A stretch of 64,000 nucleotides of DNA from an uncultured Carboxylicivirga sp. (GTDB lineage: Bacteria; Bacteroidota; Bacteroidia; Bacteroidales; Marinilabiliaceae): contig CANNEA010000001.1 in assembly GCA_947503525.1 (NCBI GenBank), positions 1,321,062-1,385,061 on the forward strand, in the 5' to 3' direction. This document shows, one piece after another, positions 1 through 7,752 of this stretch. Numbering within the stretch: the stretch's first letter is position 1; each line of letters begins with the position of its first letter. Under the pieces are notes generated by a model that made no database searches, was not told where the DNA came from, and saw nothing but the letters and a program-made list of their open reading frames with translations. Position numbers and translations under genes: made by a program.

Positions 1-1062
1 CCATACGGTTTGCTTTTCGCTTTTTGATAATTCAAAGTATGGTTTGTGAACCGGAAAATTAAAATAATGGGCATTGTTGACCATCAAATCTCTCCATTCA
101 CCCATTTTATCTCCTTTCCAGCAGGCTATTGCTCCTTCAAAAATTGAAAGACTTTTATTGGGAATAACCAAATCTTCATCAATGCCAATTACGTTACCAA
201 AGCCTTCGCATCTGGGACAAGCACCAACCGGGTTATTAAATGTAAATAAATGCTCACTTGCTTCTTCAAAACTTAATCCATCCAGTTCAAAGCGGTTAGA
301 GAATTGATGTGAAATCGTATTCTCTTTCTCGAATTGCTTGATCAAGCAGTCGCCTTTCCCCTCATAAAATGCAGTCTGTACTGAATCGGCGAATCGGCCT
401 AAAGTATCTTCATCTTTTGAAACAGAAATACGATCAATAACCAGATTAATCATTTCAGGATTACCCAAGTCTTTTTCATCGGCATTAAGGATGTCTTCAA
501 TTCGTTTAAAATCATCGTTTATTTCAACTCTGCTAAATCCCTGCTTAAGCAAAATGTCAAGATGCTCTTTGTAATCACGATCCTCAGGATGGATAATGGG
601 AGCCAGAATAGCAATTTTGGTTCCTTGTGCCAGTTCCGACATTTGCTCAACCACATCACTAACATATTGTCGTTTTACCACTTTACCACTTACCGGAGAG
701 ATGGTTTTACCAACTCTTGCATACAGAAGTTTCAGATAATCGTATATCTCAGTACTGGTTCCAACCGTTGAACGAGGATTTCGGGTATTAACCTTTTGTT
801 CGATGGCAATAGCCGGTGGAATGCCTTTTATTAAATCAACCTCAGGCTTATCTAATCTACCTAAAAATTGTCTTGCATAGGAACTGAGACTTTCAACATA
901 TCTTCTTTGCCCTTCAGCATATAAGGTGTCAAAAGCCAATGATGATTTACCGCTACCGGATACCCCAGTAATAACTATAAACTCATTTCTTGGTATTTCA
1001 ATATCAATATTCTTAAGATTGTGCACTCTTGCACCTTTCACAATTATTGACTTCTCCTGCAT
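1..1062 (-). CDS. uvrA: UvrA, excinuclease ABC subunit A (N-terminal part; gene runs off the left edge)
   Basis: Only the first 354 residues are inside the window. UvrA is the DNA-damage-recognition ATPase of nucleotide excision repair and works with UvrB and UvrC in the cytoplasm. Visible in the translation: start MQEKSIIVKGARVHNLKNI, a Walker A motif GVSGSGKS at residues 33-40, the downstream stretch RRYVESLSSYARQFLG typical of UvrA, and a Cys-pair zinc motif (CPRC) near residue 255. Full-length family members are about 940 residues, so roughly 590 residues lie beyond position 1. The start is supported by a TATATTTG box about 30 bp upstream. The gene diverges from the ECF sigma gene at 1278. 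Confidence 0.96.
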   Translation of the reverse strand, partial: MQEKSIIVKGARVHNLKNIDIEIPRNEFIVITGVSGSGKSSLAFDTLYAEGQRRYVESLSSYARQFLGRLDKPEVDLIKGIPPAIAIEQKVNTRNPRSTVGTSTEIYDYLKLLYARVGKTISPVSGKVVKRQYVSDVVEQMSELAQGTKIAILAPIIHPEDRDYKEHLDILLKQGFSRVEINDDFKRIEDILNADEKDLGNPEMINLVIDRISVSKDEDTLGRFADSVQTAFYEGKGDCLIKQFEKENTISHQFSNRFELDGLSFEEASEHLFTFNNPVGACPRCEGFGNVIGIDEDLVIPNKSLSIFEGAIACWKGDKMGEWRDLMVNNAHYFNFPVHKPYFELSKSEKQTVW

Positions 1063-1092
1063 TCTATACGGTATTGTTTTTTGATCAATGGG

Positions 1093-1100
1093 CAAATATA
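1093..1100 (-). promoter_or_regulatory. -7 box (TATATTTG) of the uvrA promoter
   Basis: Read on the minus strand this is TATATTTG, an exact match to the Bacteroidota TAnnTTTG -7 consensus, placed about 30 bp before the uvrA start codon. No convincing TTG -33 box was found at 19-21 bp, so the assignment rests on the -7 box and its position. Confidence 0.5.
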
Positions 1101-1277
1101 ACTATGAAATGCCTTTAAGTAAAACTTATTTTGCATTTGACACGTATAGATCTTTAAAAGTTAAAAATTTGGTTTTATAATCTATTTTTACTTTTTTTAA
1201 CGACTCAAATAAGTATTCACTAAAAAATAGAATTGCCTATCGAGGAACCTTTACAAGAACATTAAAAATATATTGTT

Positions 1278-1871
1278 ATGGAAAAGCAAACGATGCTTTC
1301 TGACGAGCAACTTGTAAAGAGTTTTATTGGTGGTGATTGCGAGTCTATTGATGTACTAATCGATAGACACAAAGCCAAAGTATTTTCTTATATCCTGATG
1401 TGTGTTAAGCAGCAGGAATTGGCGGAAGATATTTTTCAAGAAGCCTTCATAAAAGTTATTAAGTCACTTAAACGAGGACGCTATTTAGATAGTGGTAAAT
1501 TTTCTTCCTGGGTAATGCGCATTGCGCATAACCTGATAATCGATCATTATAGAAAGCAAAAAAATCATACGGTTGTTTCGAATGACAGCTATGATTATGA
1601 CTTGTTTAACTCAACTAAATTTGCCGAGAAATCAATAGAGGATAAAATTGTTTTTGATCAAGTACTAAGTGAAGTTGGAAGCTTGGTTACAATGCTCCCT
1701 GATAACCAAAGAGAAGTGGTTGAGATGAGACACTATAAAGGTTTAAGTTTTAAAGAAATCGCAGAAGAGACCGGAGTAAGTATCAATACGGCTCTGGGAA
1801 GAATGCGTTATGCCTTAATGAACTTAAGGAGATTAATGGAAGAACGCAACCTATCATTAACATTAACTTAA
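1278..1871 (+). CDS. RNA polymerase ECF-type sigma-70 factor
   Basis: 197 residues, usual length for an ECF sigma factor, which directs RNA polymerase to a stress- or signal-specific promoter set. Sigma region 2 covers about residues 24-95, with AEDIFQEAFIKVIKSL and SSWVMRIAHNLIIDHYRKQ (the -10 recognition and melting helices). Region 4, the helix-turn-helix contacting the -35 equivalent, covers about 138-190 (LPDNQREVVEMRHYKGLSF, then KEIAEETGVSINT). No transmembrane anti-sigma gene is adjacent; the next gene encodes a small soluble protein. The target regulon cannot be read from the sequence. It diverges from uvrA. Confidence 0.92.
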   Translation: MEKQTMLSDEQLVKSFIGGDCESIDVLIDRHKAKVFSYILMCVKQQELAEDIFQEAFIKVIKSLKRGRYLDSGKFSSWVMRIAHNLIIDHYRKQKNHTVVSNDSYDYDLFNSTKFAEKSIEDKIVFDQVLSEVGSLVTMLPDNQREVVEMRHYKGLSFKEIAEETGVSINTALGRMRYALMNLRRLMEERNLSLTLT

Positions 1872-1890
1872 ACGATATACAATATTAATT

Positions 1891-1937
1891 CATAGGCTGC
1901 GTTTCATACATTAAGGAAATGGAATAAGTAGCCTATG
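1891..1937 (+). promoter_or_regulatory. Inverted repeat enclosing the start codon of the small gene at 1935
   Basis: CATAGGCT (1891-1898) is exactly complementary to AGCCTATG (1930-1937), separated by 31 nt. The right arm contains the ATG at 1935-1937. If it folds in the mRNA it would bury the initiation codon of the small downstream gene, making its translation conditional. There is no T-run, so it is not a terminator. An 8-bp stem with a 31-nt loop is only moderately stable, so function is inference. Confidence 0.3.
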
Positions 1938-2138
1938 GAAAAAATGTTTACACGAGATTTGCTGTGCCTCGAGCAAGAGGCCGGAAAGTGGTTGGAGTTC
2001 TTTGATAATATACCTGATGATAACTTTGAACACTGTAAGATTGCAGTTGATGCAGTTACAAAAAGGGTAAAAGCTTTTGCTAGAGTATACCAGAGCTTTA
2101 CCATAGAAGGACGAGATTCTGGTTATATCATCAACTAA
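1935..2138 (+). CDS. Small hypothetical protein downstream of the ECF sigma gene
   Basis: 67 residues starting MEKMFTRDLLCLEQEAGKWL; no family recognised. It is predicted to be soluble, largely helical and mildly acidic at its N-terminus, with no signal peptide, membrane segment or cysteine motif beyond single Cys residues. It begins 63 bp after the sigma factor stop, on the same strand, so the two may be co-transcribed. The lack of a membrane helix argues against a classical anti-sigma factor. An antisense reading frame overlaps it; this frame is preferred because of the co-directional position and ordinary protein-like composition. It ends 5 bp from the convergent glycosyltransferase gene. 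Confidence 0.6.
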   Translation: MEKMFTRDLLCLEQEAGKWLEFFDNIPDDNFEHCKIAVDAVTKRVKAFARVYQSFTIEGRDSGYIIN

Positions 2139-2143
2139 ATGAA

Positions 2144-3139
2144 TTAATCGTAAAATGATTGGGCAAAGCTATGAAAACTACCTTTGCCCATTATTATTCT
2201 CACCCAAAACGCTTGTAGAAAACCGTAGCCATAACCAAATAGCTGAACAAGGGATGCTATTGTACTTAAGAGGGCTACGTTCATCTTTTTAGTTCTGATA
2301 AAAGCATCTGTAGCAATAATCAATGGGAATAAGGCACAAAACATCCAAAAGAAAGCACTGACAAATATTGCAAGTAAAATAAGCAAAGGATAGCCAATCG
2401 CAAATGCGGAAGGCATTAAATGTACTAATTTTAAGGTGCCAGGATGTTTTAATGATAGGTTGATCCTGGCAATTCCAGAGTTAAAGACTTGCTTGTAGAA
2501 TGCCTTAAAATGTGTACGTCGTTTATGATATACGTATGCATCAGGGATTAATCCCATTCGTAGATTTGCTTTTTCTGCTCTCATACTAAAATCCAAATCT
2601 TCGCCAAATCGCATAGGGGCAAAGCCCTCTAGTTCATCAAAAGCCTTTTTCGTAATACCTAAGTTAAAGCTCCTTGGATAAAACTTATCCAGTTTCTTTT
2701 CTCCACCGCGAATCCCTCCGGTTGTAATAGGTGAAGTCATCGAGTAACTTATTGCTTTTTGAATAGGCGTAAAAAAAGGATGCGCCTTATCAGGTCCACC
2801 AAAACATTCAAACTTAATGATATCAAGGTGATCCATCACCGCATTAAAATAATTGGATGGAATGATGCAATCGCTATCAAAAAATACAAGATACTCTCCA
2901 TTGGCTTTAGAAGCGCCGTAGTTTCTCGCTGGTCCCGGTCCTTGATTTTCCTGAAAATAGTAATGCAAATCCAATTGAGGAAAATAGGGTTCAATTACAT
3001 CTTCGCATCTTACACTTGAGCCATCTTCAACAATAATTACTTCAAAAGTAGATTGAGAAGATTGCAATGTCAATGACTCCAAGAGCTCAACTATTTCTTC
3101 AGGCCTGTTGTAAACTGGGATTATTACAGAAAATTGCAT
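2144..3139 (-). CDS. Family 2 glycosyltransferase with C-terminal membrane segments
   Basis: 331 residues. It transfers a sugar from a nucleotide-sugar donor to an acceptor at the cytoplasmic face of the membrane; donor and acceptor cannot be told from sequence. The GT-A fold begins at residue 1 (MQFSVIIPVYNRPEEIVELL), with the metal- and nucleotide-binding motif FFDSDC near residue 90 and the conserved GEDLDFSMRAEKA segment near residue 180 that carries the likely catalytic acidic residues. About residues 240-310 are hydrophobic and should form two or three membrane segments, as in GT2 enzymes acting on lipid-linked or exported glycans. It stands alone, convergent with the small gene upstream of it. 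Confidence 0.88.
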   Translation of the reverse strand: MQFSVIIPVYNRPEEIVELLESLTLQSSQSTFEVIIVEDGSSVRCEDVIEPYFPQLDLHYYFQENQGPGPARNYGASKANGEYLVFFDSDCIIPSNYFNAVMDHLDIIKFECFGGPDKAHPFFTPIQKAISYSMTSPITTGGIRGGEKKLDKFYPRSFNLGITKKAFDELEGFAPMRFGEDLDFSMRAEKANLRMGLIPDAYVYHKRRTHFKAFYKQVFNSGIARINLSLKHPGTLKLVHLMPSAFAIGYPLLILLAIFVSAFFWMFCALFPLIIATDAFIRTKKMNVALLSTIASLVQLFGYGYGFLQAFWVRIIMGKGSFHSFAQSFYD

Positions 3140-3155
3140 TGATAATATTTGTCAC

Positions 3156-3163
3156 CAAAGATA
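3156..3163 (-). promoter_or_regulatory. -7 box (TATCTTTG) before the glycosyltransferase gene
   Basis: On the minus strand this reads TATCTTTG, matching TAnnTTTG, 16 bp before the ATG at 3139. No TTG is seen at the expected 19-21 bp further upstream, so the call is tentative. Confidence 0.35.
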
Positions 3164-3238
3164 ATAATTCTTCCGATCTGTTGAACCCACACAATTATTT
3201 ATAAGCCTTAATAAATATTAAAGTTCATAAAGAAAGCC

Positions 3239-4456
3239 TTATTCTTTTGTTAAAATCATCATCGGATCGCCAATTATATTTGAATATATTGGTCGGTAGC
3301 GATTAATATCGTAAAATTTTGAGACGTTTACTTTTTTTGTGCTTTGTCCTTGCGCATCCTTTTTAACCGCCTCAATACTTATGTGATTGTATTTACCGTC
3401 ATTAATGCATACCATTTGGCCACAGTTATCTTTGAGAATTAAGTCTAAGGCAAGATTGGCATATGCAGTCGGAACTATGGAATCTAATGCGTCAGGTTCA
3501 CCCGACCTTACTAAATAGCCAAGTTTTTGATTGATGATATTTATTTCTTTGCCATTATTGAATTTAGATGAAAGCTTTTTTAGTTGAGCACCAATGGCTT
3601 CTCCAATACCTCCTAATTTTTTATGCCCAAAAGCATCAGTGTCGTTACTTGTGTACATCGCACCTCCCCCTTCAAATGAAGCACCTTCTGAAACCAGTAC
3701 AACTGAATATTTACTTGGGTTATTATTGCGATCTTCAACCATAAGGGCAGTAAGCTGTTCAATGTTGAATTGATGTTCAGGTATCACACATCTGTCCGCT
3801 GCTCCGCCAACTGTGGGTAATAGAGCTGAAAAACCGGCATTTCGGCCAAATACTTCAAGAACTAGAAAACGTTCATGAGATCCCGCACAAGTTCGAAGAG
3901 CATGAGTAAGTTCAATGGTTCTGGTTATACATGTACTGAACCCAATACAATATTCGGTGCCTGGAACATCTCCATCCATGGTTTTTGGAATAGCAATGAG
4001 TTTAATGCCTTCGTGATGCAAACGGACGGCATAGCTTAAAGTATCATCACCGCCAATAGGGACTAGATAGTCGATTCCCATGTATTTCAAATTTGTCACA
4101 GCTTCATCGGTCAAATCGTTAAATTCGTCCTTATATTGGTTTTTAAAATGTGGAGGCACGTCTATCAATGGCACTTTATTGGCCTTAGTGCGGCTTGAGT
4201 GCAGGAATGTTCCACCTGTTCGGCCTAAGCGATTTACCATATTTTCATTCAACTCCACACAAAAATCCTGTTGATCTTTTGGCTTGGATGGATTTATTGA
4301 GATTACACCCTTCCAACCATTTCTAATCCCAATTACTTTGTAACCTTCATGTAAAGCCCGAATTGTTACTGCACGGATGGCTGGATTTAAACCTGGTACA
4401 TCTCCACCACCGGTTAAAATGGCTATAGTCTTGTGTGTTCTTTTGATTAGGCTCAT
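3239..4456 (-). CDS. 6-phosphofructokinase family enzyme with PPi-type active-site residues
   Basis: 405 residues, PfkA fold. Motifs seen: TGGGDVPGLN at 15-24 (phosphoryl-donor loop), GGDDT at 135-139, PKTMDGD at 157-163 and FGRNAG at 203-208. In this superfamily ATP-dependent enzymes carry Gly at the second position after GGD and in PGTIDND, whereas pyrophosphate-dependent enzymes carry Asp (GGDD) and Lys (PKT). Both positions are PPi-type here, so a reversible PPi:fructose-6-phosphate phosphotransferase is predicted, although sequence alone cannot settle the donor. It is divergent from the long-form pfp gene at 4782 across a 325-bp regulatory gap. Annotation as plain pfkA (ATP) is the main alternative. 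Confidence 0.85.
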   Translation of the reverse strand: MSLIKRTHKTIAILTGGGDVPGLNPAIRAVTIRALHEGYKVIGIRNGWKGVISINPSKPKDQQDFCVELNENMVNRLGRTGGTFLHSSRTKANKVPLIDVPPHFKNQYKDEFNDLTDEAVTNLKYMGIDYLVPIGGDDTLSYAVRLHHEGIKLIAIPKTMDGDVPGTEYCIGFSTCITRTIELTHALRTCAGSHERFLVLEVFGRNAGFSALLPTVGGAADRCVIPEHQFNIEQLTALMVEDRNNNPSKYSVVLVSEGASFEGGGAMYTSNDTDAFGHKKLGGIGEAIGAQLKKLSSKFNNGKEINIINQKLGYLVRSGEPDALDSIVPTAYANLALDLILKDNCGQMVCINDGKYNHISIEAVKKDAQGQSTKKVNVSKFYDINRYRPIYSNIIGDPMMILTKE

Positions 4457-4781
4457 GGTAATGCTTTTAGTTTGTATTTGTTTTAACGTAATTACTTACA
4501 ACTTCGAAGCGGATATATATCATGCTTATCAAATTTACTGATTTTAAATGACAAATATCACTGTTCGTCTTTGTAGAGGATTGTCGATATAAAACAATGT
4601 TAAATACAATGGACTAAAAATTATCTATTAATAGATAATCGATATAAATTAGTTAATGATTGTAAATATTAGGGGGTTAATATTTCTATTTTGAAAAAAT
4701 ATCAGCAAATTTGCAGCATTATTTAAAAAGCATTTTATAATACGCAATACCTAAGTGTTATATATTAACAAATAGATTAAA
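4457..4781. other. 325-bp divergent intergenic region between the two phosphofructokinase genes
   Basis: No reading frame or RNA gene is apparent. It is very AT-rich and holds a perfect 20-bp palindrome (4620-4639) and the ten-base direct repeat TCGATATAAA at 4584-4593 and 4639-4648. No full TTG / TAnnTTTG promoter pair could be assigned on either strand; ATTTTG...AAATTTGC near 4690-4715 is the nearest match facing pfp. A shared control region for both enzymes is plausible. Confidence 0.5.
4620..4639. repeat. Perfect 20-bp palindrome, candidate operator
   Basis: ATTATCTATTAATAGATAAT is identical to its own reverse complement over all 20 bases. It sits between the two divergent phosphofructokinase genes and overlaps by one base the second copy of a TCGATATAAA direct repeat. 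That arrangement suits a dimeric repressor or activator site. AT-rich DNA produces palindromes by chance, so the regulatory role is a guess. Confidence 0.4.
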
Positions 4782-6425
4782 ATGATTAAGAGTCCACTTC
4801 AGATTGCTAGAGAGAGCTACTCACCAAAACTGCCAAAATCGTTGCAGGGTAGCGTTAAAATTGTTGAGGGTAAAGAAACTGAGTCAGTAGCAGATCAAGC
4901 TGATATCAAACAATTATTTCCAAATACCTATGGAATGCCTTTGCTAACATTTGAATCAGGAGATGCAACTTCGGTTTCAGCCAAAAATGTTGGTGTTATT
5001 TTATCAGGTGGCCAAGCACCGGGTGGACATAACGTGATTTCAGGAATTTTTGATGGCCTAAAAAAACTAAATCCTGACAATAAACTTTATGGATTTTTAG
5101 GTGGACCTGGTGGTTTAGTTGATAATGACTATGTGGAATTAACTGCTGAGCTTGTTGATCACTATCGTAATACAGGTGGTTTTGATATTATTGGATCAGG
5201 ACGTACAAAATTAGAAGAAGAAGCTCAATACGAACAAGCAATTGTAAATTGCAAAGCTTTAGATATTACTGCTTTAGTAATTATTGGTGGTGATGACTCA
5301 AATACTAATGCTTGTGTTCTCGCTGAGTATTATAAAGCTAAAGGAGCAGGTATCCAGGTGATTGGAGTGCCGAAAACCATTGATGGTGACCTTAAAAACG
5401 AAATGGTTGAAACATCATTTGGTTTTGATACAGCATGTAAAGTTTATAGTGAGTTGATTGGTAATATTCAACGTGATGCCAATTCAGCTAAAAAATATTG
5501 GCACTTTATCAAACTAATGGGGCGTTCTGCTTCTCATATTGGTTTGGAATGTGCTCTTCAAACACAACCTAATATCTGTATCATTTCAGAAGAGGTTGAA
5601 GCTAAGCAACAGACCTTGGATGATGTAGTTACCTATATTGCTAATATCGTTGCTGAGCGCGCTGCTAAGGGAGATAACTTTGGAACAGCACTTATACCTG
5701 AAGGATTAGTCGAATTTATTCCTGCAATGAAAAAATTGATTGCAGAATTGAACGATTTCCTTGCTCATAACGAAGTACAAGTTGGTGCATTAGAAGGAAA
5801 TAAAGAAAAACGTGATTTTGTTGCTGAAAGAATTTCTGATGAATCGCGCGAAGTATTTGTATCTCTGCCTAATTCAATTGCCAATCAGTTAATGCTTGAT
5901 CGTGATCCTCATGGTAATGTTCAGGTTTCTTTAATTGAGACTGAAAAGATGCTTATTGACATGGTGAAAGCCAAGTTAAAGAAGATGAAGAAAGCTGGCG
6001 AATTCAAAGGTAAATTTAAAGGACAGCCTCATTTCTTTGGTTATGAAGGTCGTTGTGCTGCTCCTTCAAACTTTGATGCTGATTATTGCTATTCATTAGG
6101 TAATACAGCAGCAGTTTTAATTGCAGAAGGTAAAACAGGTTATATGGCATCAGTTCGTAATCTGATAGCTCCTTCAGATGAGTGGATTGCGGGTGGTGTT
6201 CCAGTAACTATGATGATGAACATGGAGAAGCGCCATGGAGCAATGAAGCCTGTTATCCAGAAAGCCCTGGTACGTTTAGACGGTGCTCCATACAAGAAGT
6301 TTTTGGAGAAACGTGAAGATTGGGCTCAAAACACGAAGTATGTTTATCCTGGTCCTATTCAATATTTTGGTCCATCTGAAGTATGTGACTTAACAACTAA
6401 GACCTTAAAATACGAACAAGAGTAA
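4782..6425 (+). CDS. pfp: Diphosphate--fructose-6-phosphate 1-phosphotransferase (long form)
   Basis: 547 residues, matching the long PPi-dependent phosphofructokinase clade (about 550). It interconverts fructose 6-phosphate plus PPi with fructose 1,6-bisphosphate plus phosphate in glycolysis/gluconeogenesis. Motifs: [11 protein letters not shown] at 74-84, GGDDSNTN at 169-176 with the PPi-diagnostic Asp, PKTIDGD at 197-203 with the catalytic Asp and PPi-diagnostic Lys, and MGRSASH at 246-252 (substrate binding). A strong hairpin terminator follows at 6447, so it is probably monocistronic. Confidence 0.96.
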   Translation: MIKSPLQIARESYSPKLPKSLQGSVKIVEGKETESVADQADIKQLFPNTYGMPLLTFESGDATSVSAKNVGVILSGGQAPGGHNVISGIFDGLKKLNPDNKLYGFLGGPGGLVDNDYVELTAELVDHYRNTGGFDIIGSGRTKLEEEAQYEQAIVNCKALDITALVIIGGDDSNTNACVLAEYYKAKGAGIQVIGVPKTIDGDLKNEMVETSFGFDTACKVYSELIGNIQRDANSAKKYWHFIKLMGRSASHIGLECALQTQPNICIISEEVEAKQQTLDDVVTYIANIVAERAAKGDNFGTALIPEGLVEFIPAMKKLIAELNDFLAHNEVQVGALEGNKEKRDFVAERISDESREVFVSLPNSIANQLMLDRDPHGNVQVSLIETEKMLIDMVKAKLKKMKKAGEFKGKFKGQPHFFGYEGRCAAPSNFDADYCYSLGNTAAVLIAEGKTGYMASVRNLIAPSDEWIAGGVPVTMMMNMEKRHGAMKPVIQKALVRLDGAPYKKFLEKREDWAQNTKYVYPGPIQYFGPSEVCDLTTKTLKYEQE

Positions 6426-6446
6426 TTTCTTTTAAGATAAAATAAG

Positions 6447-6475
6447 CCCGTAACCTTTATGTTACGGGTTTTTTT
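6447..6475 (+). terminator. Rho-independent terminator after pfp
   Basis: CCCGTAAC and GTTACGGG form a perfect 8-bp stem around CTTTAT and are followed by a run of seven or more T. It lies 20 bp after the pfp stop. Confidence 0.9.
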
Positions 6476-6529
6476 ATATTTTAGCATTTTAATAATCATT
6501 TAAGTATTCAATAGCCAGAAATCTTAATT

Positions 6530-6931
6530 ATGTCAAAAATCGTAACCCTTTCTGAGGCAGCTTCAATTGCCTTGCATGCAATGGTTCTAATAGCAAAAAG
6601 TGATAAAAAACTAAATGTAGGTCAAATCTCAGACGCGATTGACAGTTCAAAACATCATGTTGCAAAGGTGATGCAACGTCTAGCAAAGGAAGAATTTGTG
6701 AGTTCAAACAGAGGACCCAGTGGCGGTTTTGTAATAAAGCGTGATCCTGAGGCCTTGAGTTTATTGGAAATATATGAGGCCATTGAAGGAAAAGTTGCCA
6801 TTCAGGCCTGTCCTGGTGATAAACGTACCTGTATTATAGGTTCATGTATGTTAGGTGATTTATCAAAGAATATGACTAAAGAATTTAAAACTTACATGGA
6901 GAATCATTTCCTAAGTGAATACATGAAATAG
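6530..6931 (+). CDS. Rrf2-family transcriptional regulator with a three-cysteine motif
   Basis: 133 residues. A winged helix-turn-helix covers about residues 1-75 (ALHAMVLIAKSDKKLNVGQI; SKHHVAKVMQRLAKEEFVSS; GPSGGFVI wing). Cys94, Cys101 and Cys106 (CPGDKRTCIIGSC) lie in the loop where IscR, NsrR and RsrR hold an iron-sulphur cluster, although the spacing here is Cx6Cx4C. By family knowledge it could sense Fe-S status, nitric oxide or redox state; the inducing signal is not shown. No obvious target is adjacent: pfp upstream is separated by a terminator and rsmE downstream is convergent. Confidence 0.9.
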   Translation: MSKIVTLSEAASIALHAMVLIAKSDKKLNVGQISDAIDSSKHHVAKVMQRLAKEEFVSSNRGPSGGFVIKRDPEALSLLEIYEAIEGKVAIQACPGDKRTCIIGSCMLGDLSKNMTKEFKTYMENHFLSEYMK

Positions 6932-6989
6932 GTTTGATGTTCTTCTTATAAGATAGCATTCGCTATCTATCTTGCCAAGAAGTATTGGA

Positions 6990-7688
6990 TTAATTGTCAT
7001 TGATCAAATGTATGGTATGGCAGGCAACTAAACCGGCGGTTTCTGTTCTTAAACGACTGTTGCCTAAACTAACCATAGTACAACCAATCTCCTTGGCTTT
7101 CAATACTTCATCCATAGAAAAATCGCCTTCTGGTCCAATGCATAAGGTAACATTTGAATGAGCTTGGTAAGCTTCTTTCAATGCTTTCTTTTCAGATTCG
7201 TAACAATGTGCCAAATATGTAGTTTGAGTATCAGTGGATTGAATAAATGAATTAAATGGTGTTAATTCATTTATTTCTGGCATAAAAGCCTTTAGTGACT
7301 GCTTCATTGCTGAAATAGCAATGCGTTCAATTCTGTCAATTCTAATTTTTTTACGTTCTGAATGATGGCAAAGCAAAGGGCTAATCTTATTAACTCCTAA
7401 TTCAACTGCCTTTTCAATCAGCCATTCGAATCGATCCATACTTTTTGTAGGTGCTACTGCTAGATGGAGATTGTAATTCGGGGCTTGATGATTAATTGTT
7501 TTTATTAATTCAATCTCACATCGTTTGGGATGAGCGTTTATTATTTTTCCTTCAAAAAACTTTCCTTTCCCATTTGTTATCGTAATCTCATCATCTACTT
7601 TATGGCGCAACACATTTATGCAATGTTTACTCTCTGTTTCGCACAAATTGCCAGATCCATTAAAATCAGGGTCGTAAAATAGTTCCAT
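6990..7688 (-). CDS. rsmE: 16S rRNA (uracil(1498)-N(3))-methyltransferase
   Basis: 232 residues. It methylates U1498 in the decoding region of 16S rRNA using S-adenosylmethionine. The SPOUT trefoil-knot motifs are visible: LCIGPEGDFSMDEV near residue 185 and VSLGNSRLRTETAGLVA near 210, which are RsmE hallmarks. The start at 7688 (MELFYDPDFNG) is chosen because it matches the usual RsmE N-terminus; a longer frame reaching 7811 would overlap the upstream kinase gene and adds unrelated residues. It follows the sensor kinase by 64 bp on the same strand. Confidence 0.95.
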   Translation of the reverse strand: MELFYDPDFNGSGNLCETESKHCINVLRHKVDDEITITNGKGKFFEGKIINAHPKRCEIELIKTINHQAPNYNLHLAVAPTKSMDRFEWLIEKAVELGVNKISPLLCHHSERKKIRIDRIERIAISAMKQSLKAFMPEINELTPFNSFIQSTDTQTTYLAHCYESEKKALKEAYQAHSNVTLCIGPEGDFSMDEVLKAKEIGCTMVSLGNSRLRTETAGLVACHTIHLINDN

Positions 7689-7752
7689 TGAAATTGTAAT
7701 TTCTACAAAGGTAATAATACTAGAGGAATCATTATAATTCTGAAATGGTAGA

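Noticed and set aside
1904..2104. Antisense reading frame opposite the small gene at 1935
   Set aside because: It overlaps a co-directional small gene completely and its translation has no recognisable protein features.
6951..6968. Hairpin AGATAGC-ATTC-GCTATCT as a terminator after the Rrf2 gene
   Set aside because: Stem is AT-rich and there is no T-run; it may be a weak structure only.
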